A program made the position numbers and the translations under genes. DNA of 64,000 bases from contig NZ_JAGQCH010000003.1 in NCBI RefSeq assembly GCF_024346055.1, forward strand, positions 1 to 64,000, given 5' to 3'. Below the pieces are notes generated by a model. That model saw nothing but the letters and a program-made list of their open reading frames with translations, searched no databases and had not been told where the DNA came from. Source of the stretch: Cyanobium sp. Cruz CV13-4-11. GTDB taxonomy: Bacteria; Cyanobacteriota; Cyanobacteriia; PCC-6307; Cyanobiaceae. Shown here piece after piece: positions 9,063 through 17,693 of this stretch; within the stretch, counting starts at the first letter, position 1, and each line of letters starts with the position of its first letter.

Positions 9063-9527
9063 TCAGGCGCTTTCACGGGCCGGGGGGGCGAAGCCGGCGG
9101 GACCGGTGGCCCCGGGGGTGCGTGGGGCGGCCTTGCCGCGGCTCTCGCGGCGCTCCTCGATGTAGGTCTCGAGCTCGCGGAAGCGCGGCACCGCACGCAT
9201 TTCAAGCTTGGCGCCGTCGTTGAGGACGAGCACCATGTCGCCCCAGGCGCCGAAGCCCCGCGGCACGGAGCGCACCTCGCGGATCTGGCTATAGACCACC
9301 TGGGTGCGGTCGCGGCCGAGCCAACCACCGCTGACGCTGATGCGCCGGCTGGTGATGCGGAACCGCAGCCACAGGGCCCGCACGATGGCCCCCACGGCGA
9401 AGGGAATGCCGATCAGCGTGAGGCCGAACAGCAGGTTGATGACCAGGTCGCCCTTGGCGGGTCCTCCTTCATAGAAGACCGTTTCATTGATCTCAAGCTT
9501 GTTCTCCACCCTGTCCTCCGGGGTCAA
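9063..9527 (-). CDS. PH domain-containing membrane protein
   Basis: 154 residues with a hydrophobic stretch (DLVINLLFGLTLIGIPFAVGAIVRAL, about 27-52) followed by a bacterial PH (bPH_2) domain: RFRITSRRISVSGGWLGRDRTQVVYSQIREVRSV ... DMVLVLNDGAKLEMRAVP. The tail is Pro/Ala-rich. The same gene sits between rnpA and yidC in many picocyanobacteria. The given start overlaps rnpA by 35 nt; a GTG at 9509 would reduce the overlap. The function is unknown, perhaps linked to membrane protein biogenesis by context. Confidence 0.8.
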   Translation of the reverse strand: MTPEDRVENKLEINETVFYEGGPAKGDLVINLLFGLTLIGIPFAVGAIVRALWLRFRITSRRISVSGGWLGRDRTQVVYSQIREVRSVPRGFGAWGDMVLVLNDGAKLEMRAVPRFRELETYIEERRESRGKAAPRTPGATGPAGFAPPARESA

Positions 9528-9900
9528 GGAGCAATCCTGCCTGGCGCAGCAGATAGGTGAATTCTCCCAGAAGCTGAGCCTCGCCGCGTTCCAGGCAGCC
9601 GGGCTTGAGCGTGATCAGCAGCCAGAGGGGACTGGCCGGCGCCGGTGGGTGGCGCAGCAGCTGGTCGTGGAAGAGGCGCCGCAGCCGGTTACGGCGCACG
9701 GCGAGCTTGCTGACCTTGCCGCTGATCACAATGCCACAACGCCAGGGGCTGGCGACCGGAGGAGTGCCCGGAGGGAGCAGGGACTGGTCGGCGGCAAGGA
9801 TGCGCAGTACCAGGGCTGGACCCTGGAAACGGCGACCCTGGCGGTAGAGGCGATCAAACACCCGCCGGCCCCTGAGCCGGTGCTGCTGCGGCAGGGCCAC
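9493..9900 (-). CDS. rnpA: Ribonuclease P protein component
   Basis: 135 residues. The N-terminus (LPQQHRLRGRRVFDRLYRQGRR) and the RNR signature helix (SKLAVRRNRLRRLFHD) identify the protein subunit that binds RnpB RNA and matures tRNA 5' ends. Slightly longer than the bacterial norm because of a linker after LVLRILAADQ. It lies 18 nt after rpmH, the near-universal bacterial arrangement. Confidence 0.95.
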   Translation of the reverse strand: MALPQQHRLRGRRVFDRLYRQGRRFQGPALVLRILAADQSLLPPGTPPVASPWRCGIVISGKVSKLAVRRNRLRRLFHDQLLRHPPAPASPLWLLITLKPGCLERGEAQLLGEFTYLLRQAGLLLDPGGQGGEQA

Positions 9901-9918
9901 GGCCCTTCCCGGTCGGCC

Positions 9919-10056
9919 TCAGACCGCCAAGCGGGCCCGACCCCGGCGACGGCGGGTGCGGATCACGCGACGACCCGTGTGGGTGCGCATCCGCACCCGG
10001 AACCCCGAAACCCGCTTGCGCTTGCGGCTTGTCCCTTCCAGTGTGCGCTTCGTCAT
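9919..10056 (-). CDS. rpmH: 50S ribosomal protein L34
   Basis: 45 residues, reading [20 protein letters not shown] and ending in [11 protein letters not shown]. It is strongly basic with the L34 signature (KRxRxxGFRxRMRTxxGRxVxxxRRxxGR). The length is exactly typical. First gene of the rpmH-rnpA-PH-yidC-yceD-ycf46 run; its promoter must lie in the 28 nt before it or inside the upstream gene. Confidence 0.97.
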   Translation of the reverse strand: MTKRTLEGTSRKRKRVSGFRVRMRTHTGRRVIRTRRRRGRARLAV

Positions 10057-10084
10057 GCTGCTGCTTGCTCAGTGGATCACCCTA

Positions 10085-10723
10085 TCAGTTGGTGTTGTTG
10101 GGGACGATCTGGATCAGCCAGCTGCCCAGGTAGCCCGAAACCGGGATGTCGCCGGGGGCCTGGGCCAGGGCATTGAACTGATACATGCCGGCGTTGAACG
10201 GGTTGAACACGTTCATGTAGACCCCGATCGTGTCCTTGTCGGAGACAGGGGTTTCCGGGAAAATGTCGATGGATCTGCCATTGGCAGACACCTCGATCGT
10301 CGCAGGGATTGTTTCCAGGCAGCGGGTCCTCTTCAGCATCCCCCCTTCACTCATCCTGCAGAGCTTGACCTGCTTGGGATCGATCGTGGTGTCAAAGTGA
10401 CTGGGAATGCTGATGCTCAACTTGAGGATCGCCGTCTTGCGGTCCTTCGGCCGCAGCATCAGGTAATACTCCGCCCGCTGCATGCGGACAGTGTCGGTGG
10501 TGAAGAAGTAAAGCTTGCGGTAGTCCTTGTTGTTTTCCCAGCGGAATTCCATCAGCCCGGGCGTGCCCTGGGCGAGGGAAGGCGCGGTGGCGACAGGGGA
10601 GAGGCCGGTGGCGGTGGCCACGGCCAGCGCTCCGAGGCCGGCGGTGCCCAGACGGCCGATCAGGCTGAGGTGATGGGACCGCTCACGCGGAAAGGAGGGC
10701 ATGGCTGGAGGAAACGTGATCAT
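10085..10723 (-). CDS. DUF2808 family exported protein
   Basis: 212 residues. The N-terminus has a hydrophobic segment ending SLAQG, consistent with a signal peptide; MPSFPRER (about 8 residues in) is an alternative start. The body matches the cyanobacterial DUF2808 pattern: LMEFRWENNKDYRKLYFFTT, RAEYYLMLRPKDRKTAILKLSISIP, and a C-terminal YMNVFNPFNAGMYQFNALA. Members are predicted to be secreted or cell-surface proteins of unknown function. It follows aroH on the same strand after a 35-nt gap. Confidence 0.85.
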   Translation of the reverse strand: MITFPPAMPSFPRERSHHLSLIGRLGTAGLGALAVATATGLSPVATAPSLAQGTPGLMEFRWENNKDYRKLYFFTTDTVRMQRAEYYLMLRPKDRKTAILKLSISIPSHFDTTIDPKQVKLCRMSEGGMLKRTRCLETIPATIEVSANGRSIDIFPETPVSDKDTIGVYMNVFNPFNAGMYQFNALAQAPGDIPVSGYLGSWLIQIVPNNTN

Positions 10724-10758
10724 GAAAGTCTCAACACGCCCATGCGCCTGTCGGGTCT

Positions 10759-11175
10759 TCAGTGGTCGGAGGGGGAGCTGGCTGGGGCCGAAGGCTCACC
10801 GCGATCGGCCCGATCGGGCCTCAACCGGGCGGCGTCCCGCAGGTAGGGATGCACCACCTCCCGACCGGTGTCCATCCAGGCGTGGGCCAGCAGCCGGATG
10901 CAGCGGGGCAGGTCTCCGGCCACCGCCATCTGCTGGCAGTCCAGCAGGGCCACCCGGCCCCAGTCGGCACGGCGCCTGGCGATCGCGGCCGGGAAGCAGG
11001 CATCCAGGTCGGCGGTGACGGAGAACGTCACCGAGAGCAGCCGATCCCCCACCAGATCGTTGCGCTGCAGCAACTCCTCGATCAGTTCAGCCACGGCCTC
11101 CGCGATCGCGTCGCCGGTGTTGGCGCTGGCGGTGGTGGCTCCCCGCAGGGCCCTCAGCTCGAGACCAGGCTTCAT
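10759..11175 (-). CDS. aroH: Chorismate mutase, AroH class
   Basis: 138 residues of the trimeric AroH fold, converting chorismate to prephenate for Phe/Tyr synthesis. Visible motifs are LRALRGATTASANT near the start, LLSVTFSVTADLDACFPA, VALLDCQQMAVAGDLPRCIR, and the C-terminal HPYLRDAARLRPD, whose Arg residues close the active site. The Ser/Pro-rich last 20 residues are a short extension. Located 4 nt after sppA, so co-transcribed with it. Confidence 0.92.
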   Translation of the reverse strand: MKPGLELRALRGATTASANTGDAIAEAVAELIEELLQRNDLVGDRLLSVTFSVTADLDACFPAAIARRRADWGRVALLDCQQMAVAGDLPRCIRLLAHAWMDTGREVVHPYLRDAARLRPDRADRGEPSAPASSPSDH

Positions 11176-11179
11176 GACA

Positions 11180-11992
11180 TCAGGGGCGATGGAGCCAGAG
11201 GGGCTGGCCGTTCCAGGCCAGTTCCAGGCTCAGGGACTGGGACAGCTGCAGCAGCAGTGTGGCCCCCGGCAGCAGGCCGAGCAGCTTTCTGGGCGGTTTG
11301 CCGAAGGTGATGGCCCGGGTTTTCTCCGGATCCAACCCCGCCAGTTCCGCCGCCAGCCGGCGGGCACTCTCTTCGTCCCCCAGGACGTCCACCAGGCCCA
11401 GGGGCAGGGCCTGGGCGCCACTGAAGACCCGCCCGTCGGCGAAACCGCGCACCACCTCCTCCTCCAGCCCCCGCCCCGTGGCGACCGCGGCGACGAACTG
11501 GCCGTAGCTGGAATCGATCAGCTCCTGCAGCAGCTGGCGTTCGGCCTCTGAGAGGGCGCGGTCGGGCGAAAGGATGTCCTTGTAGAGGCCGCTCTTGACG
11601 GTTTCGAAGCGGATGCCGATCCGCTTCAGCAGCCGCGAGAGGTCGTTGCCCCGCAGGATCACACCGATCGAACCGGTGATGGTGCCGGGATTGGCGACGA
11701 TCTTCTCCGCCGCCACCCCCACGTAGACCCCGCCGGAGGCGGAGATGTTGCCGAAGCTGGCCACCACCCGGCAGCCCTTCTCCCGCAGGCGCAGCAGGGC
11801 CGCATGGATCTCCTGGCTGTCGCCCACGGTGCCGCCGGGGCTGTCGATGCGGAGCAGCAGCGCGGGGCACTCCCGTTGCTGCACCTGCTCGATGGCCTTC
11901 AGCACCCGGACGCGGGTGCCCCCGGCGATCGGCCCTTCGATGGCGATGCGCGCCAGGGTTCGTCGGGACTTGCGGCGCCAGGGCCAGGGCAT
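11180..11992 (-). CDS. sppA: Signal peptide peptidase SppA (short form)
   Basis: 270 residues from the ATG at 11992; longer upstream frames exist, but MPWPWRRKSRRTLARIAIEGPI is the family-like start. The serine/lysine dyad is visible: Ser in GNISASGGVYV and Lys in ETVKSGLYKDI. LLLRIDSPGGTVGDSQEI and NPGTITGSIGVI are typical. The protein belongs to the half-length S49 peptidases that act in membranes on cleaved signal peptides. It is divergent from the EamA gene across a 104-nt spacer that contains a terminator-like hairpin. Confidence 0.93.
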   Translation of the reverse strand: MPWPWRRKSRRTLARIAIEGPIAGGTRVRVLKAIEQVQQRECPALLLRIDSPGGTVGDSQEIHAALLRLREKGCRVVASFGNISASGGVYVGVAAEKIVANPGTITGSIGVILRGNDLSRLLKRIGIRFETVKSGLYKDILSPDRALSEAERQLLQELIDSSYGQFVAAVATGRGLEEEVVRGFADGRVFSGAQALPLGLVDVLGDEESARRLAAELAGLDPEKTRAITFGKPPRKLLGLLPGATLLLQLSQSLSLELAWNGQPLWLHRP

Positions 11993-12018
11993 TGTGGAGA
12001 TGCGCGGTGGCTGGATCT

Positions 12019-12042
12019 TAAAAAGAAGGCCTGGAGAGGCCT
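12019..12042 (-). terminator. Terminator-like hairpin in the sppA leader
   Basis: On the minus strand AGGCCT-CTCC-AGGCCT is followed by TCTTTTTAA, the form of a short rho-independent terminator. It lies only 27 nt before the sppA start. It could block antisense transcripts coming from the EamA side or attenuate sppA. The 6-bp stem is short, so the call is tentative. Confidence 0.4.
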
Positions 12043-12096
12043 GCCCCCGCGCCGCCCACCCCTCCACCTCCACCGACGCCCCAGGCCGCACTCCCC

Positions 12097-13059
12097 ATGC
12101 CCCGGACCCTGCGCTGGGTGTTGATGCTTCTGCCCTTCGCCCTGTGGGGCACAGCGATGGCGGCGATGAAGCCGCTGCTGCTGGGGGCCTCCCCGGCGAT
12201 GCTGGCCAGCCTGCGGCTGCTGCCCGCCGGGCTGGTGCTGCTGCTGGCGGCACGCCTGCTGGGGCGCTCCTGGCGCATCGATCCCGTGGATTGGCCCTGG
12301 CTGCTGCTGTTCGCCGCCGTCGACGGCAGCCTGTTCCAGGGCTTGCTGGCCCGGGGTCTCGGCCAGACCGGGGCAGGTCTCGGCTCGGTGCTGATCGATT
12401 CCCAGCCCCTGCTGGTGGCCCTGCTGGCCCGCACCCTGTTCGGCGAAGCGATCAATCCGGTGGGCTGGCTGGGCCTGTTGATCGGCCTGCTCGGCATCCT
12501 CTGCCTGGGACTGCCGGGGGAGGTGCTGCGTCACTGGTGGCTGCAGGGGCCTCCGGCCCTGCAGGGGCAGGCCTGGAGCCATGGCGAGGCCTGGATGCTG
12601 GCCGCGGCCGGGGCGATGGCGGTGGGCACGGTGCTCTGCCGCTACGCCACCCGTCGCAGCGACCCCGTCGCCATCACCGGCTGGCACATGCTCTTCGGCG
12701 GGGTGCCCCTGCTGCTGGTGGCCGGCGGCGAGTCCCTGCTGCGGCCTGAGGCTGTGGCCTTCTGGCCCCACTGGAACCTGGGTCAATGGGGCCTGATGGC
12801 CTATGCGGCCCTGCTCGGCAGCGCCCTGGCCTATGGCCTGTTCTTCTGGTTCGCCAGCAGCGGCGATCTCACCGGCTTCACCGCCCTCACCTTCCTGACG
12901 CCCGTGTTCGCGGTGCTCTGCGGCGTGCTGCTGCTGGAGGAACGGCTCGGTCCGCTGCAATGGCTGGGTGCCGTGCTCGCCCTGATCTCGGTGCTGCTGA
13001 TCAACCAGCGTGGCCGGCTGTGGCAGGCGGGGGGCAGACCGGAGCCGGTGGCGCCATGA
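12097..13059 (+). CDS. EamA/DMT-family transporter
   Basis: 320 residues, almost entirely hydrophobic, with ten predicted helices in two EamA repeats. The first (about 7-145) starts with LMLLPFALWGTAMAAMKPLL; the second (about 165-310) includes AITGWHMLFGG and ends FLTPVFAVLCGVLLLEERLGPLQWLGAVLALISVLLINQ, which is typical of DMT exporters. The substrate cannot be told from sequence. The gene overlaps the following glycosyltransferase by ATGA, so they are translationally linked. Confidence 0.88.
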   Translation: MPRTLRWVLMLLPFALWGTAMAAMKPLLLGASPAMLASLRLLPAGLVLLLAARLLGRSWRIDPVDWPWLLLFAAVDGSLFQGLLARGLGQTGAGLGSVLIDSQPLLVALLARTLFGEAINPVGWLGLLIGLLGILCLGLPGEVLRHWWLQGPPALQGQAWSHGEAWMLAAAGAMAVGTVLCRYATRRSDPVAITGWHMLFGGVPLLLVAGGESLLRPEAVAFWPHWNLGQWGLMAYAALLGSALAYGLFFWFASSGDLTGFTALTFLTPVFAVLCGVLLLEERLGPLQWLGAVLALISVLLINQRGRLWQAGGRPEPVAP

Positions 13060-14285
13060 GCCGCACGGTTCTCTTCGTTCACCAGAACTTTCCCGGCCAG
13101 TACCGGCACCTGGCGCCGGCCCTGCAGGCCCGCGGCGATCAGCTGGTGGCTATCGGCGGTCCCACCAGCCAGCCCCTGCCCGGCGTGCCGCTGCATCGCT
13201 ACGACCCGCTGCCGGCCGGTGGGGTGCCCCCCTGTCACCCCTGGACGGCTGATTTCCAGACCAAGGTGCTGCGGGCCGAGGCGGTGGCCCGCTGCCTGGA
13301 GTCCCTGCTGCAGGCAGGCCTGCGGCCCGATCTGGTCATCGGCCATCCCGGCTGGGGCGAGCTGCTGGTGGTGAAGGACCTGCTGCCGGACGTCCCGGTC
13401 CTGCACCAGGTGGAGTTCATCTACCAGCTGCAGGGGGCGGATGTGGGGTTCGACCCGGAGTTCGCCGATGCCGACTGGCGGCAACGGGCCCGGCTGCGCC
13501 TGCGGCGGGCCCCCCAGCTGCTGGCCCTCCAGGACCTCGACTGGGGGCTGGCCCCCACCCCCTGGCAGGCCAGCACCGTGCCGGCCCCCTATCGCCAGAG
13601 GCTGAGCGTGATCCACGAGGGCATCGACACCGCCGCCATCGCTCCGCAGGGGTCCGCCCGGCTGCAGTTGCAGCGGGCCGGTCTGAGCTTCGCCCCCGGC
13701 GACGAACTGGTGAGCTTCGTGGCCCGCAATCTGGAGCCCTACCGCGGCTTCCACACCTTCATGCGCATGCTGCCCCTGCTGCAGCGGCTGCGGCCCAGGG
13801 CCCAGGTGGTGATCGTGGGCGGGGAGGGGGTGAGCTACGGAGCCGCTCCCCCAGGCGGGGGCAGCTGGAAGGAGGCCATGCTCCGGGAGTTGGGCGATGA
13901 CCTCGATCGCCGGCGGGTCCACTTCGTCGGCCGCGTGCCGCACCCGGTGCTGCATGAGCTGTTCCGGGTCACCGCCTGCCACGTGTATCTCACCGTTCCC
14001 TTCGTGCTCAGCTGGAGCCTGCTGGAGGCGATGAGCTGTGGCGCCCTGGTGATCGGCTCGGCCACGGCCCCGGTGCAGGACGTGATCGTCGATGGCCATA
14101 ACGGCCTGCTGGTGGACTTCTTCGACCACCGGGCCCTGGCCCAGCGGCTGGCGGCGGTGCTGGCCGATCCATCGACCCATGGCGGGCTGCGGCGGGAGGC
14201 GCGCCGGACCGTGGTGGAGCGGTTCGATCTGGCCCGGGTCTGCCTGCCCCGCCAGCTCGAGCTTGTGGACAGGCTCATGGCCTGA
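13056..14285 (+). CDS. Glycosyltransferase family 4 protein
   Basis: 409 residues from the ATG overlapping the EamA stop. The N-terminal GT-B domain begins VLFVHQNFPGQYRHLAPAL. The C-terminal donor-binding domain has LVSFVARNLEPYRGFHTFMRMLPLLQRLRP, VVIVGGEG and the EAMSCGALVIGSATAPVQDVI helix that carries the EX7E-like element. Such enzymes build surface or storage polysaccharides; donor and acceptor are unknown. Its neighbours (EamA carrier, GT39 membrane transferase) suggest a role in envelope glycan assembly. Confidence 0.88.
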   Translation: MSRTVLFVHQNFPGQYRHLAPALQARGDQLVAIGGPTSQPLPGVPLHRYDPLPAGGVPPCHPWTADFQTKVLRAEAVARCLESLLQAGLRPDLVIGHPGWGELLVVKDLLPDVPVLHQVEFIYQLQGADVGFDPEFADADWRQRARLRLRRAPQLLALQDLDWGLAPTPWQASTVPAPYRQRLSVIHEGIDTAAIAPQGSARLQLQRAGLSFAPGDELVSFVARNLEPYRGFHTFMRMLPLLQRLRPRAQVVIVGGEGVSYGAAPPGGGSWKEAMLRELGDDLDRRRVHFVGRVPHPVLHELFRVTACHVYLTVPFVLSWSLLEAMSCGALVIGSATAPVQDVIVDGHNGLLVDFFDHRALAQRLAAVLADPSTHGGLRREARRTVVERFDLARVCLPRQLELVDRLMA

Positions 14286-14307
14286 CGGCCGTCACAGGCC
14301 CGGCAGA

Positions 14308-16194
14308 GTGGGGAGCGATAGGTTCCCTCCGATTCGCCCCGCCGGTTTGCCCGCCCTGCCCCGCCCCCAGCGCCGCCGGTTGCTGCTGATCACCCTGCTG
14401 CTGGGCTTGGTGCTCTACGCCTGGCAGCTGGGCAGCACGGGCCTGGTGGATGAAACGCCGCCGCTGTTCGCTGCTTCGGCGCGGGCGATGGCGGAGACGG
14501 GCGACTGGCTCATCCCCCGGGTCAACGGCCTGCCCCGCTACGACAAGCCACCGCTGGTGTACTGGCTGATGGGGCTCGTCTACGCCCTGCCGGGCCAGGA
14601 GCAGTGGAATCCCCTGGGCACCTGGGCCGCCCGGTTCCCCTCCGCCCTGGCCGCCATCGGCGTGATGCTGGCCCTGGCCGACACCCTGCTGCGCTGGCCC
14701 CAGCCACCCTTCGCCGCCCCTCTGTCGGTGCGCCCGGGCCTGACGGCCCTCACCGCCGCCCTGGCCTTCGGTCTCTCTCCCCTGGCCCTGGCCTGGGGCC
14801 GCACGGCCGTGAGTGATTCCCTGTTCAGCGGCTTGTTGGCCCTGGCGCTGCTGCTCTGCTGGCAGGCCTACGCCGACCCGGCGCGGCGCTGGTGGCTGCC
14901 GTGGCCCGTGCTGGGGCTGGCCGTGCTGACCAAGGGCCCGGTGGCGGTGGTGTTGCTGGGGATCACCCTGTTGCTGTTCGGCTGGCTGCAGGCCGACATC
15001 GGGGGGCTCTGGCGGCGGCTGCGGCCCCTGCGGGGCCTGGTGCTCACCGCCCTCGTGGCCCTGCCCTGGTATCTCCTGGCGCTCCACAGCGAAGGCCAAC
15101 CGTTCTGGGACAGCTTCTTTGGCTACCACAACCTGCAGCGCTTCACCGAGGTGGTGAACCGCCATCTGCAGCCGTGGTGGTTCTTCCTGCCGGTGATGCT
15201 GGTGGCCAGCCTGCCGGTGTCGCCGCTGTTGCTGGTGGGGCTGGCCCGGGCCATCGGCCCGCTGCGCCGCTCCTGGTGCCCCACCCTGCCGCAGCCGCCC
15301 GCCGCCTCCCTGGCCCGCTTCGCCGCCTGCTGGCTCCTGGCGGTGCTGCTGTTCTTCACCGCCGCCGCCACCAAGCTGCCGAGCTACTGGTTGCCCGCCA
15401 CGCCCGCCGCCGCCCTGCTGATCGCCCTGGCGGCCCAGGGGGGCTGGGCCGGCGGTGGCGGAGAGGCTGGCGGCCGCCCCTGGGAGCGCTGGGCCTGGGG
15501 CCTGAGCCTGCTGCTGGTGACAGGGCTTGGACTGGGGTTCCTGCTGGCCCGCCTGTGGCTGCCTCTGATCAACGATCCGGAGATGCCCACCCTGGCAACG
15601 GAGCTCCAGGGCAGCCCCCTGGTGCCCCTGGTGGCCGCCTGCTGGCTGCTGGCGGCCCTTCTGGGCTGGCTCTGCCGCCGCCGTCGCGCGCCCCTGCGAC
15701 TGCTGGCCCTGCAGCTGCCCCTGGTGCTGTTCGTCCCCACGGCCCTGCTGCCCCTGTGGAGCATCGGCGATCGCCTGCGGGGCGAGCCCGTGCGCCGCAT
15801 GGCGGCCGCCCTGCAGCGCGAGGGCCGTCCCGGGGAGCCCGTGGCGATGGTGGGTGTTCTCAAGCCGTCGCTGCACTACTACGGGCGGCGGGTGGTGATC
15901 TACGAGGGCATCGGTGTGGAGGGACCCATCAACCTGGCGGACCGGCTGCGCCGGGAGCGCCGGGTGGGCCAGCAGCCCAGCACGCCGGACGCCCAGCCCA
16001 CGGTGCTGGTCGTCATCGACCAGATCACGGCACGGGCCCTCTTCTGGCGCCACCTAGGGGCCCGCGAGATCACCAGTGCCGGGGTGTACCGGCTCTGGCG
16101 CCTCGACCGCCGACGGCTCGAGGCGTCGGTGGCGAACCTGCGGCGGAACGGCTTCACCCCTGATTGGCAGGCGCCCAGGCCGGAGCGTTACTGA
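14308..16194 (+). CDS. ArnT-like membrane glycosyltransferase (GT39)
   Basis: About 628 residues if started at GTG 14308; a TTG at 14347 is the other option. The first luminal loop carries the family's DE motif (GLVDETPPLFAASARAMAETGDW) and the RYDKPPLVYWLMG element. Some 11-12 hydrophobic helices follow and a soluble C-terminal domain ends the protein (HYYGRRVVIYEG). Enzymes of this type move a sugar from a polyprenyl carrier to protein or lipid at the periplasmic face. It overlaps the end of the convergent histidine kinase by 7 nt. Confidence 0.87.
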   Translation: MGSDRFPPIRPAGLPALPRPQRRRLLLITLLLGLVLYAWQLGSTGLVDETPPLFAASARAMAETGDWLIPRVNGLPRYDKPPLVYWLMGLVYALPGQEQWNPLGTWAARFPSALAAIGVMLALADTLLRWPQPPFAAPLSVRPGLTALTAALAFGLSPLALAWGRTAVSDSLFSGLLALALLLCWQAYADPARRWWLPWPVLGLAVLTKGPVAVVLLGITLLLFGWLQADIGGLWRRLRPLRGLVLTALVALPWYLLALHSEGQPFWDSFFGYHNLQRFTEVVNRHLQPWWFFLPVMLVASLPVSPLLLVGLARAIGPLRRSWCPTLPQPPAASLARFAACWLLAVLLFFTAAATKLPSYWLPATPAAALLIALAAQGGWAGGGGEAGGRPWERWAWGLSLLLVTGLGLGFLLARLWLPLINDPEMPTLATELQGSPLVPLVAACWLLAALLGWLCRRRRAPLRLLALQLPLVLFVPTALLPLWSIGDRLRGEPVRRMAAALQREGRPGEPVAMVGVLKPSLHYYGRRVVIYEGIGVEGPINLADRLRRERRVGQQPSTPDAQPTVLVVIDQITARALFWRHLGAREITSAGVYRLWRLDRRRLEASVANLRRNGFTPDWQAPRPERY

Positions 16195-17693
16195 GCCGCC
16201 GGCAGGTGGATGTGGAAGCGGCTCCCGACCGCGATCTCGCTCTCGACGTCGATCGAGCCCCCCATGGCCTCCACCAGCAGTTTCACCACCGACAGGCCCA
16301 GGCCCGAGCCCCGCTCATGCTCGATGGCATTGCGCCCGCGGTGGAAGCGATCGAACACCTTGGAAATGTCCTCGGGGGCAATGCCGATGCCCTGGTCCTG
16401 GACACTGATGCACAACTGGCCGGCCTCCTGGGACAGGTCGAGGCTGATCGGTCGGCCCGGAGGCGAGTACTTGTCGGCGTTCTCGATCAGGTTGAGCAGC
16501 ACCTGCTGCAGGCGGTCGGTTTCGGCCACCGCCTTGATCGGCCCATCGGCGGCCTCCTTGGGCAGGGTGAGGAGCAGGGGGCGGGACAGCTGGCTGCGGG
16601 CGAGGTCGCAGGCGGTGGTGAGCACCTCATCCACCGCCACCGGGGTCAGCACCATCTGCAACTGGCCGGGTTCGCTGCGGGAGAGGTCCAGCAGGTCGTT
16701 GAGCATGCGGGTGATGCGGTGGGTCTCGGCCTCGGTGGTGGCCAGGGCGCGCATCTGCTCGGGGTCCAGGTTCTGGCCGCGGCACTGCAGACGGCGCAGG
16801 TAGCCGCCGATGATCATCAGCGGGTTGCGCAACTCGTGGGAAACCAGCCCCACGAAAAGGCGCTGCTGACTCCAGGCCAGGGCCAGTCGATCCAGGAGCC
16901 CATTGAAGGACCCCGCCAGCTCTTCCACCTCCAGGGGGGCCCGACCCAGTTTGAGGTGGCTACTGGCCAGACTTTCGGAGGTGACGCCGGCCGCCAGGCG
17001 ATGAAGATCCTGCAGGGGCTGGAGGATGCGGCGCGTGAGGATGGAGATGGCGACGAGGGTGAGCCCCAGGCAAAGGATCCAGACCCCGAGCAGCGCCAGC
17101 AGGATGGTGTGCAGTGCCGCGATGTTGGGGCTGATGTCCTCCGCCACCCAGAGCTGACTGCCTTCAGCGGAGCGATGCAGGGGATGGCTGAGGTAGCTGT
17201 TGCCCGCCTCGTCTCTCACCAGGCGGTAGTCCGTGCCGATCAGCAGCGGGGTGATCGACGGCCCTGACCAGGAACCCTGGGGCGCCGCCATGGCTCGCTG
17301 GATGACGCCGGGGTTCGCCACGGGGTCCCCGGAGAACGGTCCGGGCAGCACCAGGGATCCGTCGTAGCGGTGCACCCAGAAGAAGCGCTCCCTGACGCTG
17401 AGGCGATCCAGCTCCTGGCGCAGTTGACTGGCGTTGACGGGGGATGGCTCGCGGCTGCTCCGATCAAGCCAGACCGTCAGGGAGCCCGCCGCCAGCCGCT
17501 GCCCCGACTGCTGCTGGCGCAGGAGACCCTGCTGGTTGATCAGCAGGGTGAAGGCGGAGGCGGCCGTGAACCCCAGGAACACCGACGTGAAGGCCGCCAG
17601 CCTGAGCTGGCCGAGCAGGCTGCCGAACAGGCGTCGTCGCCAGCCATGGGGAGGCGATCCAGCCTGGGGGGGAACGGGTGGCTGGGTCGTCAC
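16188..17693 (-). CDS. Sensor histidine kinase with periplasmic sensor and HAMP domain
   Basis: 501 residues: TM1 (about 30-52), a periplasmic region of about 150 residues without a recognised domain, TM2 (about 182-203), HAMP (through LQDLHRLAAGVTSES), HisKA with H-box LVSHELRNPLMIIGG, and HATPase_c with N-box NLIENADKYS and G-boxes DQGIGIAP and GSGLGLSVV. It would phosphorylate the receiver protein encoded just upstream (4-nt overlap). The architecture resembles cyanobacterial metal or stress sensors such as ManS, but the sensor region does not let me name the signal. Confidence 0.9.
   Translation of the reverse strand: MTTQPPVPPQAGSPPHGWRRRLFGSLLGQLRLAAFTSVFLGFTAASAFTLLINQQGLLRQQQSGQRLAAGSLTVWLDRSSREPSPVNASQLRQELDRLSVRERFFWVHRYDGSLVLPGPFSGDPVANPGVIQRAMAAPQGSWSGPSITPLLIGTDYRLVRDEAGNSYLSHPLHRSAEGSQLWVAEDISPNIAALHTILLALLGVWILCLGLTLVAISILTRRILQPLQDLHRLAAGVTSESLASSHLKLGRAPLEVEELAGSFNGLLDRLALAWSQQRLFVGLVSHELRNPLMIIGGYLRRLQCRGQNLDPEQMRALATTEAETHRITRMLNDLLDLSRSEPGQLQMVLTPVAVDEVLTTACDLARSQLSRPLLLTLPKEAADGPIKAVAETDRLQQVLLNLIENADKYSPPGRPISLDLSQEAGQLCISVQDQGIGIAPEDISKVFDRFHRGRNAIEHERGSGLGLSVVKLLVEAMGGSIDVESEIAVGSRFHIHLPAAQ

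Noticed and set aside
11993-12253. N-terminal extension of sppA
   Set aside because: The extra 87 residues are Pro/Ala-rich, overlap the divergent EamA gene, and include no family motif.
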